A stretch of DNA of 64,000 nt from Ruminococcus albus AD2013 (GCF_000526775.1 NZ_JAGS01000001.1:682001-746000), one strand, 5' to 3'; counted from the stretch's first letter, positions 53,238 through 62,014 are shown. Program-made: numbers and translations. The notes: generated by a model from the sequence alone, not told the origin.

Positions 53238-53720
53238 ATGGCTTGGCGGAAGATAGTTTCTCAGGATGATATAGAAAATTTCTTGAATGAAACAAAGTGT
53301 ATGCATGATTCTGCCGTAGTATCAGCTAATTACATAAGCGGTGTTTACTGTGATGAGAAGAAAGCTATGCATTTTCCTTACAACGGCACTACGTTGCTGC
53401 TGACGGTAGACAGTCAGTGGGTGGACAGGATAGAAATGCTGTTTACGGGAGTAAAGTACTGCTCGATAATGAAGCCTACTGATATCTGGGATTGCACATT
53501 GGAATTCCGTGATGATCTGTACGGAAAGAACAGGTGTGACAGCCTTATCGTCTGGACTGACGGCGGCAGATTTTCTCCCGAATACGAATTTGTGATCAAA
53601 AAGTTTTCGCTGAACGAGAGCTATACCTCTTTCGTAATTGCAGAGGGTATGAAATGGCGGTACGCTAAAGAGGCGGACGAGCTCGACTGCCTTGACGAGG
53701 ACTATGAGAGATATACATGA
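53238..53720 (+). CDS. Hypothetical protein in the his operon
   Basis: 160 residues, soluble, acidic end (ADELDCLDEDYERYT). Mixed alpha/beta character with MHDSAVVSANYISGVYCDEKK near the N-terminus. GGAGGGCG RBS 19 nt after the methyltransferase. I do not recognise the family. Confidence 0.75.
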   Translation: MAWRKIVSQDDIENFLNETKCMHDSAVVSANYISGVYCDEKKAMHFPYNGTTLLLTVDSQWVDRIEMLFTGVKYCSIMKPTDIWDCTLEFRDDLYGKNRCDSLIVWTDGGRFSPEYEFVIKKFSLNESYTSFVIAEGMKWRYAKEADELDCLDEDYERYT

Positions 53721-53744
53721 TATTACCGATATGGAGGTAAAAAT

Positions 53745-54500
53745 ATGCTTGCAAAAAGGATAATACCCTGCCTTGATGTCCGTGACGGCAAGGTAGTAAA
53801 GGGCGTAAATTTTGAGGGTATAAAAGAGGTCGGAGACCCTGTTGAGTGTGCTCTGGAATACAACAAACAGGGTGCTGACGAAATTGTATTTTATGATATA
53901 ACCGCGTCCCACGAGGGCAGGGGAGTCATGCTTGACGTAGTACGCAATACCGCGAAAAAGGTATTTGTCCCCCTGACCGTCGGCGGCGGTATAAAGACAG
54001 TTGACGATATCCGTGAGACCCTGCGTGCAGGTGCTGACAAGGTATCTGTAAATTCACAGGCTGTACAGAATCCTCAGCTTATCAAAGACGGCGCTGATAT
54101 CTTCGGAAGCCAGTGTATATGCGTTGGTGTAGATGCAAAGGCTATCGGAGAAAATAAATGGACAGTTTTCATAAACGGCGGACGTATCGACATGAAAATA
54201 GACCTTATCGACTGGGTCAAGAAGTGCGAACAGCTTGGTGCAGGTGAGATATGCCTGAACTCCATAGATACCGACGGTGTGCGTGGAGGATTTGACCTGC
54301 CCATGCTGAAAGCCGTAGTTGACGCTGTAAAGATACCCGTTATCGCTTCGGGCGGTGCGGGAAAGCTTGGCGATTTTGCAGAAGCTTTTCTCAAAACCGA
54401 TTGCTCCGCTGCACTTGCCGCAAGTTTGTTCCATTTCCACGAATTAACAGTTGGTCAGGTAAAGGAAGACTGCCGCTGCAAGGGTATCATCGTAAGGTGA
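53745..54500 (+). CDS. hisF: Imidazole glycerol phosphate synthase, cyclase subunit
   Basis: 251-residue TIM barrel. [18 protein letters not shown] (catalytic Asp), [33 protein letters not shown] and [16 protein letters not shown]. It is HisF rather than HisA, shown by the CLDV start and the N-[GE]-EICLNS loop. GGAGG RBS. Confidence 0.97.
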   Translation: MLAKRIIPCLDVRDGKVVKGVNFEGIKEVGDPVECALEYNKQGADEIVFYDITASHEGRGVMLDVVRNTAKKVFVPLTVGGGIKTVDDIRETLRAGADKVSVNSQAVQNPQLIKDGADIFGSQCICVGVDAKAIGENKWTVFINGGRIDMKIDLIDWVKKCEQLGAGEICLNSIDTDGVRGGFDLPMLKAVVDAVKIPVIASGGAGKLGDFAEAFLKTDCSAALAASLFHFHELTVGQVKEDCRCKGIIVR

Positions 54501-54504
54501 TATC

Positions 54505-54573
54505 ATGAGCAAAAGTATCTTTGATTCTGACTGCGTAAGAAAAGTTGACAGCCCCCTAAAGGTTGGTGTATAA
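54505..54573 (+). CDS. 22-residue small ORF coupled to the next gene
   Basis: MSKSIFDSDCVRKVDSPLKV-GV, then TAA whose last A is the first base of the next ATG (TAATG). AAGGTG lies 6 nt before its ATG, as good as for its neighbours, while the following gene has only a distant AAAGG. It may be a translated coupling peptide or the remnant of a lost gene. Confidence 0.4.
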   Translation: MSKSIFDSDCVRKVDSPLKVGV

Positions 54574-54971
54574 TGATAGTATACAAGGATACCCACAAGT
54601 TCACAGCGCATCAGCTTGAAAGATTGTTTCTATCCGTAAATTGGGAATCGGGAAAGTATCCCGAAAAGCTTGTTAAAGCTATGCGAGGTTACCATACCGT
54701 TTACAGTGCATGGGAAAATGATGAGCTTGTAGGTCTGATATGTGCAATGGACGACGGCATTATGACGGCATATGTTCATTTTCTTCTGATAGACCCGAAG
54801 TATCAGGGTATGGGTATCGGTGCTGAACTTGTAAGGCGTATAAAAGAGCATTACAGGGAGTATCTGAGCATAGTGATAATTGCTTATAAAGACAAGACAG
54901 GTTTTTATGAGAAATGCGGTTTCCTGAAAGAGGACGACACTGCACTTCCTATGATAATCACAAAGCTTTAA
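54573..54971 (+). CDS. GNAT-family acetyltransferase
   Basis: 132 residues, one compact GNAT domain: acetyl-CoA loop LIDPKYQGMGIGAELVRRI (about 71-89) and the end FYEKCGFLKEDDTALPM. Translationally coupled to the 22-residue ORF. Substrate unknown; another passenger in the his region. Confidence 0.88.
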   Translation: MIVYKDTHKFTAHQLERLFLSVNWESGKYPEKLVKAMRGYHTVYSAWENDELVGLICAMDDGIMTAYVHFLLIDPKYQGMGIGAELVRRIKEHYREYLSIVIIAYKDKTGFYEKCGFLKEDDTALPMIITKL

Positions 54972-55003
54972 TTCAGCAAACGTATATCGGAAAAATTGGT
55001 TTT

Positions 55004-55041
55004 CCAAAATAGCTCATTCCTGTGAGCTGTTTTGGTATACT
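55004..55041 (+). promoter_or_regulatory. 13-bp inverted repeat in front of hisI
   Basis: CCAAAATAGCTCA (55004-55016) and TGAGCTGTTTTGG (55023-55035) are complementary but for one position, followed at once by TATACT (55036-55041). No T run for a terminator on the plus strand. It could be an operator at a hisIE promoter or an RNA processing hairpin. Confidence 0.4.
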
Positions 55042-55074
55042 ATATAAATAACAGATCATAACGGAGGATAGATC

Positions 55075-55434
55075 ATGGGAAAGATCAAAGTAGATTTAAA
55101 TGATCTCGACAAGTATTTTGTCAAGAGCGAGCTTATACCTGCGATATGCTACGAGGTCAACACAAAGACCGTGCTCATGCTGGCATACATGAACAAGGAG
55201 AGCCTGAAAAAGACACTGGAAACAGGCTACACATGGTTCTGGAGCAGATCAAGACAGGAGTACTGGAACAAGGGCGCGACCAGCGGACATCTGCAAAAGG
55301 TGATATCCATTTACGGCGACTGTGATGATGATACACTGCTTGTAAATGTTGAGCAGACGGGAGTTGCCTGTCATACAGGTTCCTACAGCTGCTTCTTTAA
55401 GGAAATGTACAATGAAAATGAGGAGGAAAAATAA
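55075..55434 (+). CDS. hisI: Phosphoribosyl-AMP cyclohydrolase
   Basis: 119 residues, monofunctional. [37 protein letters not shown] and zinc ligands in [31 protein letters not shown]. hisE is a separate gene that overlaps by one base. Confidence 0.97.
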   Translation: MGKIKVDLNDLDKYFVKSELIPAICYEVNTKTVLMLAYMNKESLKKTLETGYTWFWSRSRQEYWNKGATSGHLQKVISIYGDCDDDTLLVNVEQTGVACHTGSYSCFFKEMYNENEEEK

Positions 55435-55772
55435 TGACAGTTTATCAGGAGATATTTGAGGTACTGAAGGCAAGAAAAGAACAGTTTGACAAGGGCGAAG
55501 CACCCGAGAAGAGCTACACCTGCTATCTGTATCAGCAGGGCGTTGACAAGATCTGCAAAAAAGTCGGCGAGGAAGCAGCTGAGACAATCATTGCTGCAAA
55601 AAACGGCGACAACGCTGAACTCATGAATGAGATCAACGATCTGCTGTATCACGTAATGGTGCTGGCTGTAAATCAGGGTCTTGACTGGGCTGACGTTGAA
55701 AAGGTACTCGATGAGAGAAATGAGAAGATCGGTAATCTCAAGCAGTTCAAGACAGTTGACAAGAATACCTGA
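55434..55772 (+). CDS. hisE: Phosphoribosyl-ATP pyrophosphatase
   Basis: 112 residues, MazG-like four-helix protein: SYTCYLYQQGVDKICKKVGEEAAETIIAAKNGD and EINDLLYHVMVL with the metal-binding Glu/Asp residues. Starts in TAATG with hisI, last gene of the his operon. Confidence 0.96.
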   Translation: MTVYQEIFEVLKARKEQFDKGEAPEKSYTCYLYQQGVDKICKKVGEEAAETIIAAKNGDNAELMNEINDLLYHVMVLAVNQGLDWADVEKVLDERNEKIGNLKQFKTVDKNT

Positions 55773-55793
55773 TATCCGAAGAAATACATATCC

Positions 55794-55825
55794 AAAGCGG
55801 CAGAATTCTTTTCTGCCGCTTTTTG
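55794..55825 (+). terminator. Terminator of the his operon
   Basis: AAAGCGGCAGA (55794-55804) / TCTGCCGCTTT (55812-55822) stem with T run. Confidence 0.9.
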
Positions 55826-55899
55826 GCACACTTTTACTTTATTCCGAATATGATGTAGAGAAGCAGAAAACTTCATAATCTTATTCGGGAGGTATTCAC

Positions 55900-56667
55900 A
55901 TGAGCGAAACCATCAACAGACCTAACGGAAGCTTCAAAGAAGCCGTCTGCATCGACGCTATGCGGATATATGATTCGTGCAGTGCACAGGATTGTCTGGA
56001 GGACGTGGAATTCAGTTTCACTGAAGAGGATCAGGAAACGCTGAACGATGCGGCATACATCAAAACACAGTCTATAGATGTTACGGACATCAATTTTGCC
56101 ATAAGTCCTGTGGCATTCAATCAGGGATTCTATTCGGTTGATGTTACCTATAATTTCCGCGGACAGATAGAAGTATTCAACGGCGAGAACACTCCGCCTG
56201 TGGTGATATACGGAAATGCCCTGTTCACCAAAAAAGTGATACTCTACGGCAGTGACGGCGGTACACAGAGGTTTGTTTCCGACAGCGGTCTTGTGACCCA
56301 GCAGGAGGCACCTACAAGCGGTTGCGCTTGCTGCAAGTCCCTTTGTACACTTCCCACCGCATCTGTCAGCCTTGTTGAACCCATGTGTCTTGATACCAGA
56401 CTCACAGCCGCAGACCCAGAAACAGGGGAGCGCAGCGTGCTTGTAACCATCGGACTATTTGCGATTATATCCCTTGCCCGCGCAGTACCTCTGATGATAC
56501 CTGTTTACGATTACTGTGTACCCGGCAAGGAGTGTACATCCACAAGCAGTACCCCCTGCGAGATGTTTGAGCAGATAGATTTTCCTACCAATGAGTTTTT
56601 TCCTAGGGGGATCGATCCTTCATGCTGTATGAGAAACAACGATATCTTTCAGCAAAAGGAAAGCTGA
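55900..56667 (+). CDS. Conserved-looking cysteine-rich hypothetical protein
   Basis: 255 residues, no signal peptide. The N-terminus has NRPNGSFKEAVCIDAMRIYDSCSAQDCLED, which I associate with a hypothetical family seen in many Clostridia; the middle is beta-rich (ISPVAFNQGFYSVDVTYNFRGQIEVF) and Cys clusters follow (SGCACCKSLC, CVPGKEC, PSCCM). A spore or envelope protein is conceivable but not shown. GGGAGG RBS, own terminator. Confidence 0.75.
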   Translation: MSETINRPNGSFKEAVCIDAMRIYDSCSAQDCLEDVEFSFTEEDQETLNDAAYIKTQSIDVTDINFAISPVAFNQGFYSVDVTYNFRGQIEVFNGENTPPVVIYGNALFTKKVILYGSDGGTQRFVSDSGLVTQQEAPTSGCACCKSLCTLPTASVSLVEPMCLDTRLTAADPETGERSVLVTIGLFAIISLARAVPLMIPVYDYCVPGKECTSTSSTPCEMFEQIDFPTNEFFPRGIDPSCCMRNNDIFQQKES

Positions 56668-56678
56668 TATAACCACGA

Positions 56679-56714
56679 AAGGCGCTTCTGCCGTGCTTCG
56701 GCGGAAGCGCTTTT
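56679..56714 (+). terminator. Terminator behind the cysteine-rich gene
   Basis: Stem around GGCGCTTCTGCCG / CGGCGGAAGCGC with one mismatch and a 4-nt loop, then TTTT. Confidence 0.75.
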
Positions 56715-56825
56715 AATGATTATTATATTTGATAATTGTTATAACCGTGTAAGCTATTGGAAATAATTAACCAGACGTTGTATAAACTGCATAATTATGT
56801 TGAAAATATTGTAGTAAAATGAGTA

Positions 56826-56854
56826 TAGCAATTTTTATATAAACATGGTATAAT
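56826..56854 (+). promoter_or_regulatory. Probable promoter of the GH13 gene
   Basis: TAGCAA (56826-56831), 17-nt spacer, TATAAT (56849-56854). The -35 box is weak, so an activator or low expression is likely. Confidence 0.5.
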
Positions 56855-56898
56855 GAATAAGTCAAATAAAACAAACCATAAAAAGGAGAGAAAAAATC

Positions 56899-58209
56899 AT
56901 GTGGGCTTATGAAAGCGTTTTTTATCAGATCTATCCACTGGGTTTCTGCGGAGCGCCGTTTGAAAATGATGGTGTCGAAGAAAGCCGTATCCTGAAAGTC
57001 ATCGACTGGATACCTCACATCAGCAAACTTGGCGCAAATGCCATTTATTTTTCACCTGTGTTCGATTCGGATACACATGGCTACAATACCCGTGATTACC
57101 GTAAGATAGACTGCCGTCTGGGTACTAACGAAGACTTTGCAAAGGTCGTTAAAGAACTTCACGCGGCAGGCATAAAGGTCGTTATCGACGGCGTTTTCAA
57201 TCATGTGGGCAGAGGTTTCTGGGCTTTTCAGGATGTTCTTAAAAACCGCGAAAATTCGCCTTACAAGGATTGGTTCCAGATAAACTTCGGCGGAAACAGC
57301 AACTACAACGACGGTCTTTGGTATGAGGGCTGGGAAGGTCATTTCGACCTTGTAAAGCTCAATCTCAGAAATCCCGCGGTTGTTGACCATATACTGGAGT
57401 GCGTTACACAGTGGGTAAAAGAATTTGATATAGACGGTCTGCGTCTTGATGTTGCTTACTGCCTTGACTTTGATTTCCTAAAAAGGCTGCGTCAGCACGC
57501 AAACTGGGTCAAGGAAGACTTCGTCCTGATAGGCGAACTTCTTCACGGCGATTATGCACGCTGGGTCAACGATGAGATGCTTCATAGCTGTACCAACTAT
57601 GAGTGTTACAAGGGACTGTATTCAAGCTTCAACAGCATGAATATGTTTGAGATATGCCATTCTCTGAAAAATCAGTTCGGCAGTGAGGGCTGGTGCAGAT
57701 ACCGCGGAAAGCATCTGCTGTCGTTCGTTGATAATCATGATGTAAGCCGTGTGGCAAGCATACTCACTAATGATAACCATCTGCCGCTGATATACGGACT
57801 GTTGTTTGGTATGCCGGGTATACCATGTGTTTACTACGGCTCTGAATGGGGTACCAAGGCTGATAAAAAGGACGGCGACCCCGCTCTCAGGGTGTCATTT
57901 GAAAAGCCCGAGTGGAACGACCTTACCGACCTTATCGCGAAACTTGCTCATATCCGCACTGAGTATAAGTGCCTCAGCTACGGCAGTATAAATATACCTG
58001 TGCTGACTAACAGACAGTGTATCATCGAGCGTGAATATGAGGGTGAGCGTATCCTCATTGCTATCAATGCTGATGACCAGCCCTATACTGCTCATTTCGA
58101 TGCGAGATGCGGACAGGCTGAGGAGCTTATCAGTGGTACGGTTCACGATTTTGGCGGCGGCAGTGAATTGAAGCCCTATTCCGTGGAAGTTTGGAAAATG
58201 GAGAGGTAA
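56899..58209 (+). CDS. Intracellular GH13 alpha-glucosidase/cyclomaltodextrinase-like enzyme
   Basis: 436 residues, no signal peptide. GH13 regions: VVIDGVFNHVGRG (region I), GLRLDVAYCLD (nucleophile Asp, region II), LIGELLHGDY (acid/base Glu, region III), FVDNHDVSR (region IV). Short C-terminal beta domain. Probably hydrolyses maltodextrins taken up from starch; exact specificity cannot be read. Confidence 0.9.
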   Translation: MWAYESVFYQIYPLGFCGAPFENDGVEESRILKVIDWIPHISKLGANAIYFSPVFDSDTHGYNTRDYRKIDCRLGTNEDFAKVVKELHAAGIKVVIDGVFNHVGRGFWAFQDVLKNRENSPYKDWFQINFGGNSNYNDGLWYEGWEGHFDLVKLNLRNPAVVDHILECVTQWVKEFDIDGLRLDVAYCLDFDFLKRLRQHANWVKEDFVLIGELLHGDYARWVNDEMLHSCTNYECYKGLYSSFNSMNMFEICHSLKNQFGSEGWCRYRGKHLLSFVDNHDVSRVASILTNDNHLPLIYGLLFGMPGIPCVYYGSEWGTKADKKDGDPALRVSFEKPEWNDLTDLIAKLAHIRTEYKCLSYGSINIPVLTNRQCIIEREYEGERILIAINADDQPYTAHFDARCGQAEELISGTVHDFGGGSELKPYSVEVWKMER

Positions 58210-58215
58210 GCTTTG

Positions 58216-58253
58216 GTATACGTTCGTATACTTTCGTATGCAGTCGTATACAG
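58216..58253. repeat. Short tandem decamer repeat
   Basis: Four units with a 10-bp period just after the GH13 stop: GTATACGTTC, GTATACTTTC, GTATGCAGTC, GTATACAG. One helical turn per unit would put all copies on the same face of DNA. Confidence 0.6.
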
Positions 58254-58288
58254 ATTATAGCAAAATAATACAACAATACACAAGGCTG

Positions 58289-58317
58289 TACGGGATGTAT
58301 CCTGTACAGCCTTTGGT
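58289..58317. terminator. Hairpin between the convergent GH13 and GTPase genes
   Basis: GGCTGTAC (58283-58290) and GTACAGCC (58305-58312) are inversely repeated around GGGATGTATCC. Flanking T run on plus is weak; probably a bidirectional terminator. Confidence 0.5.
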
Positions 58318-58322
58318 GTTAT

Positions 58323-59270
58323 TTAAAAAGTCGCGATAGGTTCTTTTGGTGGCTCACATTCGTATAGATCGGTTATTTTCAGTACAGGAACATCTAAATT
58401 CTGCTTTTCATAGTTCTGAACCGAAACATCAGCCGTTACTGATACCCATTTTTCGCCTTCCAAAGGGTAATACCTGTTGTACAATGACAGCAGCCAACAG
58501 AACTCCATATCAGCTTCACAGCAGGTCATGATGTACCGTCCGATGGCAAAAACATTTTTCGGAAGTTCAGGTCTGGAATTTATCAGTGCTTTGAATCTGA
58601 CCGTCTTTCCTTGATATTTGGCAGCTTCGTTCATGATATCGTTGTACCAGATGGCATAGTCTTCATCTTTGATCATGATCGTTTCTGCATCGATATCAAA
58701 GGGGAGTGGGTCTTTCAAATTATCGGGATTCATAACACCGCTGTCATCGCAGTAGAAAATTTTGCATCGCCTGTTGACACTCCTGACTATGCGGTGAAGG
58801 TCATTGATTTCTGCGATGTTCTCATATCGGTTGAATATCACAGTATCGCTGACGTTCAGTTTGTCGATGATAATGCTTTTCATGTTCTGAAAATATATTT
58901 CAAAAACCGAAGCATCAGCAAGGAAAACGCTTTCATATACGCCCCAGTTTTCAGGCATATTCGCAATAAGACTGTTCATATGCCACATACCGTTGTACTC
59001 AATAACGACTATATCAATATCTTTCGTTACGGCTATATCATCGAGTGACTTTGCATTAAGTTCGTCGATATCATCAATAATATGGAGCGTAATATTTTTA
59101 TCTCCGAACTTTGAAAGGTCATATTCAGTTTCGCCTTCTTCACATACAAGTATCAGTATGTTTTTGTCCAAGCCAAATTTATCGTTGGAAACGATCTTCT
59201 CTATAAAATTAGTCTTTCCGCTTTCAAGCGGACCCAGAAAAAGATAGACAGGTAATTTCTTTCTGCTCAT
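58323..59270 (-). CDS. CobW-like GTPase fused to a YcgQ-like (TIGR03943) C-terminal domain
   Basis: 315 residues. N-terminal G domain with Walker A LGPLESGKTNFI (12-23), but the CxCC metal motif of CobW proteins is absent and the usual switch regions are weak. The C-terminal part (about 215-315: GKTVRFKALINSRPELPKNVFAIGRYIMTCCEADMEFCWLL) resembles the C-terminal region of TIGR03943 putative permease subunits, which often lie beside CobW genes. It starts 2 nt after the stop of the preceding GTPase gene, so both are one operon. Metal handling is the likely field (inference). Confidence 0.72.
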   Translation of the reverse strand: MSRKKLPVYLFLGPLESGKTNFIEKIVSNDKFGLDKNILILVCEEGETEYDLSKFGDKNITLHIIDDIDELNAKSLDDIAVTKDIDIVVIEYNGMWHMNSLIANMPENWGVYESVFLADASVFEIYFQNMKSIIIDKLNVSDTVIFNRYENIAEINDLHRIVRSVNRRCKIFYCDDSGVMNPDNLKDPLPFDIDAETIMIKDEDYAIWYNDIMNEAAKYQGKTVRFKALINSRPELPKNVFAIGRYIMTCCEADMEFCWLLSLYNRYYPLEGEKWVSVTADVSVQNYEKQNLDVPVLKITDLYECEPPKEPIATF

Positions 59271-59272
59271 TA

Positions 59273-60382
59273 TCAGGCGGTAGCCAGGCAGGCGTTAAGC
59301 TTTGAAAGAATATCAGCTTTCTTATACCCCTTACCGATAAAAACAAGCTGATTGATGCGGTCGCCGTAGGTGTCGTCCCAGTCGTCTTTGATATCGGGAT
59401 ATGCCTCCATGATAGCATCTATCTCTTCCTTGGGGCAGGAAGCCAGCCATTCATTGAGCTCTGTTACGCTTGCGTTTCGGCCTGCCTGTTCAAAAAGCTG
59501 GATATGCACATCATCATCTGCAAACCATACATAGCCTTTGGTACGAATAAGTTCGGTGGGATAGCGGTCAACAAATTCCATAAATTTTTCGCGGTCAAAT
59601 GGGCGGGTCTCCTCATATACAAATGAGGTTATACCGTATTCGTCCATGCAGGCTTCCTTTGCGGTTGGTTCATTAGTGTTAAGGGCACGCTGTATCGAAG
59701 ATGATGCAAGCACTGAATGATAATCAAATTCCTTTCCGTGGAGTATCTTGTTTGTATCGACTTCGCTGTTTATACACGGTAATATCTCTGCTTCTGACTG
59801 TATATCGCGTATAGCCTTTGTAACTTCTTCTATCTGATGAGGGCAGAGAAGGTCTGTCTTGTTAAGTATAACAAGGTCACAGAATTCGATCTGGTCGATG
59901 ATAAGATTGATGATATCGCCCTCATCGGTATCGTTCTCCATAGTAAGTTCACGAAGAAATTCACGGTATATCCTGTCTGCATCAACTACGGATACTACCG
60001 AGCTCAGATAAACGTTTGTATCGGGATTATCCTCGGTGTAGATCACAAATGAAGCGGCAATATTTGAGGGCTCGCTGATGCCCGATGCCTCAACGAAAAC
60101 AGCCTCGATATCGGGAAGCTTTGATATACGCTCGATCTCGGCAATAAATTCATCGCGCAGAGAACAGCATATACAGCCGTCCTGCAATTCAACCATCTCG
60201 ACAGATGAAACACGGTCGCGGTTCTTGTTCAGTATAGCCGCATCTATATTAACACTGCCCATATCATTTACGATAAGAGCAATATTGCGCTTTTCCTGTT
60301 TTAGAAGATTCTGCATAAGTGTGGTCTTTCCTGAACCGAGATAGCCTGTTATAAGAATTACGGGTATTTTTTTGTTATTCAT
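59273..60382 (-). CDS. CobW/ZNG1-type metallochaperone GTPase
   Basis: 369 residues. Walker [14 protein letters not shown] (13-25), metal site [11 protein letters not shown] (about 71-81, CxCC), guanine specificity loop NKTD, and a C-terminal CobW_C domain ([22 protein letters not shown]). G3E GTPases of this type deliver zinc or other metals to target proteins under limitation. Behind a consensus promoter with a palindrome. Confidence 0.88.
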   Translation of the reverse strand: MNNKKIPVILITGYLGSGKTTLMQNLLKQEKRNIALIVNDMGSVNIDAAILNKNRDRVSSVEMVELQDGCICCSLRDEFIAEIERISKLPDIEAVFVEASGISEPSNIAASFVIYTEDNPDTNVYLSSVVSVVDADRIYREFLRELTMENDTDEGDIINLIIDQIEFCDLVILNKTDLLCPHQIEEVTKAIRDIQSEAEILPCINSEVDTNKILHGKEFDYHSVLASSSIQRALNTNEPTAKEACMDEYGITSFVYEETRPFDREKFMEFVDRYPTELIRTKGYVWFADDDVHIQLFEQAGRNASVTELNEWLASCPKEEIDAIMEAYPDIKDDWDDTYGDRINQLVFIGKGYKKADILSKLNACLATA

Positions 60383-60406
60383 ATTGCACCTCTTAATAGT
60401 GATTTG

Positions 60407-60420
60407 ACGATCAATATCGT
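60407..60420 (-). promoter_or_regulatory. Palindromic operator in front of the CobW genes
   Basis: ACGAT-n4-ATCGT (60407-60420), a perfect inverted repeat located about +5 to +18 of the promoter. Position and gene content suit a Fur-family repressor such as Zur, but it does not match a full Zur box that I know. Confidence 0.45.
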
Positions 60421-60431
60421 TACGGTTTATA

Positions 60432-60460
60432 ATTATATTCTAAAGGTGCGGGTTTGTCAA
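60432..60460 (-). promoter_or_regulatory. Consensus promoter of the CobW operon
   Basis: Minus strand TTGACA (60460-60455), 17-nt spacer, TATAAT (60437-60432). A perfect promoter suggests that a repressor sets its level. Confidence 0.82.
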
Positions 60461-60558
60461 TGATTTCACAAGAGATTCTGCGTTTTCTACAAAATGAGAG
60501 CTACTCTCAATTTGATAGTGTCTATTTTAACCATCTAGATGACATTCAAATATGAAAA

Positions 60559-60592
60559 CACCCCCGAAGTTTCAGCTGTGCTTCGGGGGGTG
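60559..60592. terminator. Terminator behind the GNAT gene (minus strand)
   Basis: CACCCCCGAAG (60559-60569) / CTTCGGGGGGTG (60581-60592) with an 11-nt loop; A-rich on both sides, so it can act in both directions. Confidence 0.75.
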
Positions 60593-60611
60593 AAAAAATA
60601 TTATGTCATTA

Positions 60612-61061
60612 TTATAAGAGCTTTACATATACCCTGGATATATCGCCGTAAATGGTTTCCATATCTTTTATGTACTCAAATCCGTATTTTTCGTAAAGAC
60701 CGATCTGGTCTGTTGATACATAAACTGAATTGATATTTTGTTCCTTTGCCAGATTTTCTATCTTCTCAAACAACAATCCCATGTACCTGTGTCCTCGGTA
60801 TTTTGGGAAAGTATAGACGAATCCCACCCAAGGAGAATACTCCCTTGATGCTATCTCATCTCTTTCAGCAAAAGTGCAGAAGGATACAAGATCATCACCC
60901 TCCGTCAGCAGAAGAAGTTCAGAGTCTGCACCTGTAAGATCATAAAAAGTACCGTTAGTAAGTATCTCATGCAGATATTTCCCGGCTCTCCAGCTGCATT
61001 TTTCTATCTCTTCCAGCCAGTGCTGCTGTCTGTCATTTTTATAAAAGCTGATTATCTTCAT
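60612..61061 (-). CDS. GNAT-family acetyltransferase
   Basis: 149 residues. Acetyl-CoA region FPKYRGHRYMGLLFEKIENLA and the end GLYEKYGFEY. FCTFAERDEI is the strand before the loop. Monocistronic with its own terminator. Substrate unknown. Confidence 0.88.
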   Translation of the reverse strand: MKIISFYKNDRQQHWLEEIEKCSWRAGKYLHEILTNGTFYDLTGADSELLLLTEGDDLVSFCTFAERDEIASREYSPWVGFVYTFPKYRGHRYMGLLFEKIENLAKEQNINSVYVSTDQIGLYEKYGFEYIKDMETIYGDISRVYVKLL

Positions 61062-61090
61062 AGGTTCATCCTCATTTATCTAAACAGAAA

Positions 61091-61121
61091 AGCCATAGCA
61101 TTATTATCAAATACTATGGCT
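61091..61121 (-). terminator. Terminator of the membrane protein gene
   Basis: AGCCATAG (61091-61098) / CTATGGCT (61114-61121); on the minus strand followed by TTTTCTGTTT. Confidence 0.7.
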
Positions 61122-61162
61122 CGATCATATATCATTACAGCAGGAAGTTTGCCTTTCGGTAA

Positions 61163-62014
61163 TTACGAAATACCAAGGAATTCCAGATATTGCTTTTTAG
61201 GCATTACTGTTACTGAAGTCTTTTTCAACTCAGATTCGGATGAAAGTCTGTAAGAAACGTACAGTGTGCCGTCTTCCTTAGTCCAGCCAACATCGGGGAC
61301 AGTTCCTCTGATACCCTTGTTTGAGATAGTCTTCTTAACACCCTTCTGTTTAAGTGTAAAGAATCTCAGTGAAACGTCCTGACCGTTAGGAACAACGCAG
61401 ATGTTTACGCCGCCCTTGTCGCTGTTCTGTACATCGTAAATGATTATCCTGTACTTGCCATCAGGGGAAAGTACATTGTCATCACGGGTAACATCGCATA
61501 TCTTGGTGAATTCGTTCTTGTAGATTGAATATACAGGGCTGTTGCGGTCAAGATTTGCATTGAGTTCTGTAAGTGTTGATGTACCGCCGAACAATAGCTT
61601 GAATACGAAGAAAGCAACAAGTCCGAGTACATAGATGAGAAGATATATAGTTCCCATAACGACCTTTACAGTCTCATGTGTACACGCCACAAAAAACATT
61701 ACTACACCGATAACGAGCGGCGGTATTACAAGTATCCAGTCATACATATTGAATAAAAGCAGAAAGAATACTATAAACGGTAGTACCACACTTATTATCT
61801 TAGTGACTATTACATCACGCGAATAGATCATCAGCAGCAGGAAAATCACGCTCGCCGCAACATACACAGTAAAGAAGGATTGTTCCTGTCCTTCAGTAAA
61901 TTCCAGGTCATAAACAAATGTAGCATATGTCAGCAGACCAATTACGGCAAAATATACCAGATTGAATACGCCGACTGCTCTCTTGACCCAGATATTTGAT
62001 AAAAGCTCTTTCAT
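61163..62014 (-). CDS. Hypothetical membrane protein with extracytoplasmic C-terminal domain
   Basis: 283 residues. About five TM segments in the first 155 residues (15-35, 48-65, 70-90, 93-112, 120-142 roughly), then a soluble domain of about 120 residues with the pattern SPDGKYRIIIYDVQNSDKGG, similar in style to DUF5412-like small lipobeta domains, though I cannot assign it. GGGAGG RBS 13 nt upstream. Confidence 0.72.
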   Translation of the reverse strand: MKELLSNIWVKRAVGVFNLVYFAVIGLLTYATFVYDLEFTEGQEQSFFTVYVAASVIFLLLMIYSRDVIVTKIISVVLPFIVFFLLLFNMYDWILVIPPLVIGVVMFFVACTHETVKVVMGTIYLLIYVLGLVAFFVFKLLFGGTSTLTELNANLDRNSPVYSIYKNEFTKICDVTRDDNVLSPDGKYRIIIYDVQNSDKGGVNICVVPNGQDVSLRFFTLKQKGVKKTISNKGIRGTVPDVGWTKEDGTLYVSYRLSSESELKKTSVTVMPKKQYLEFLGIS

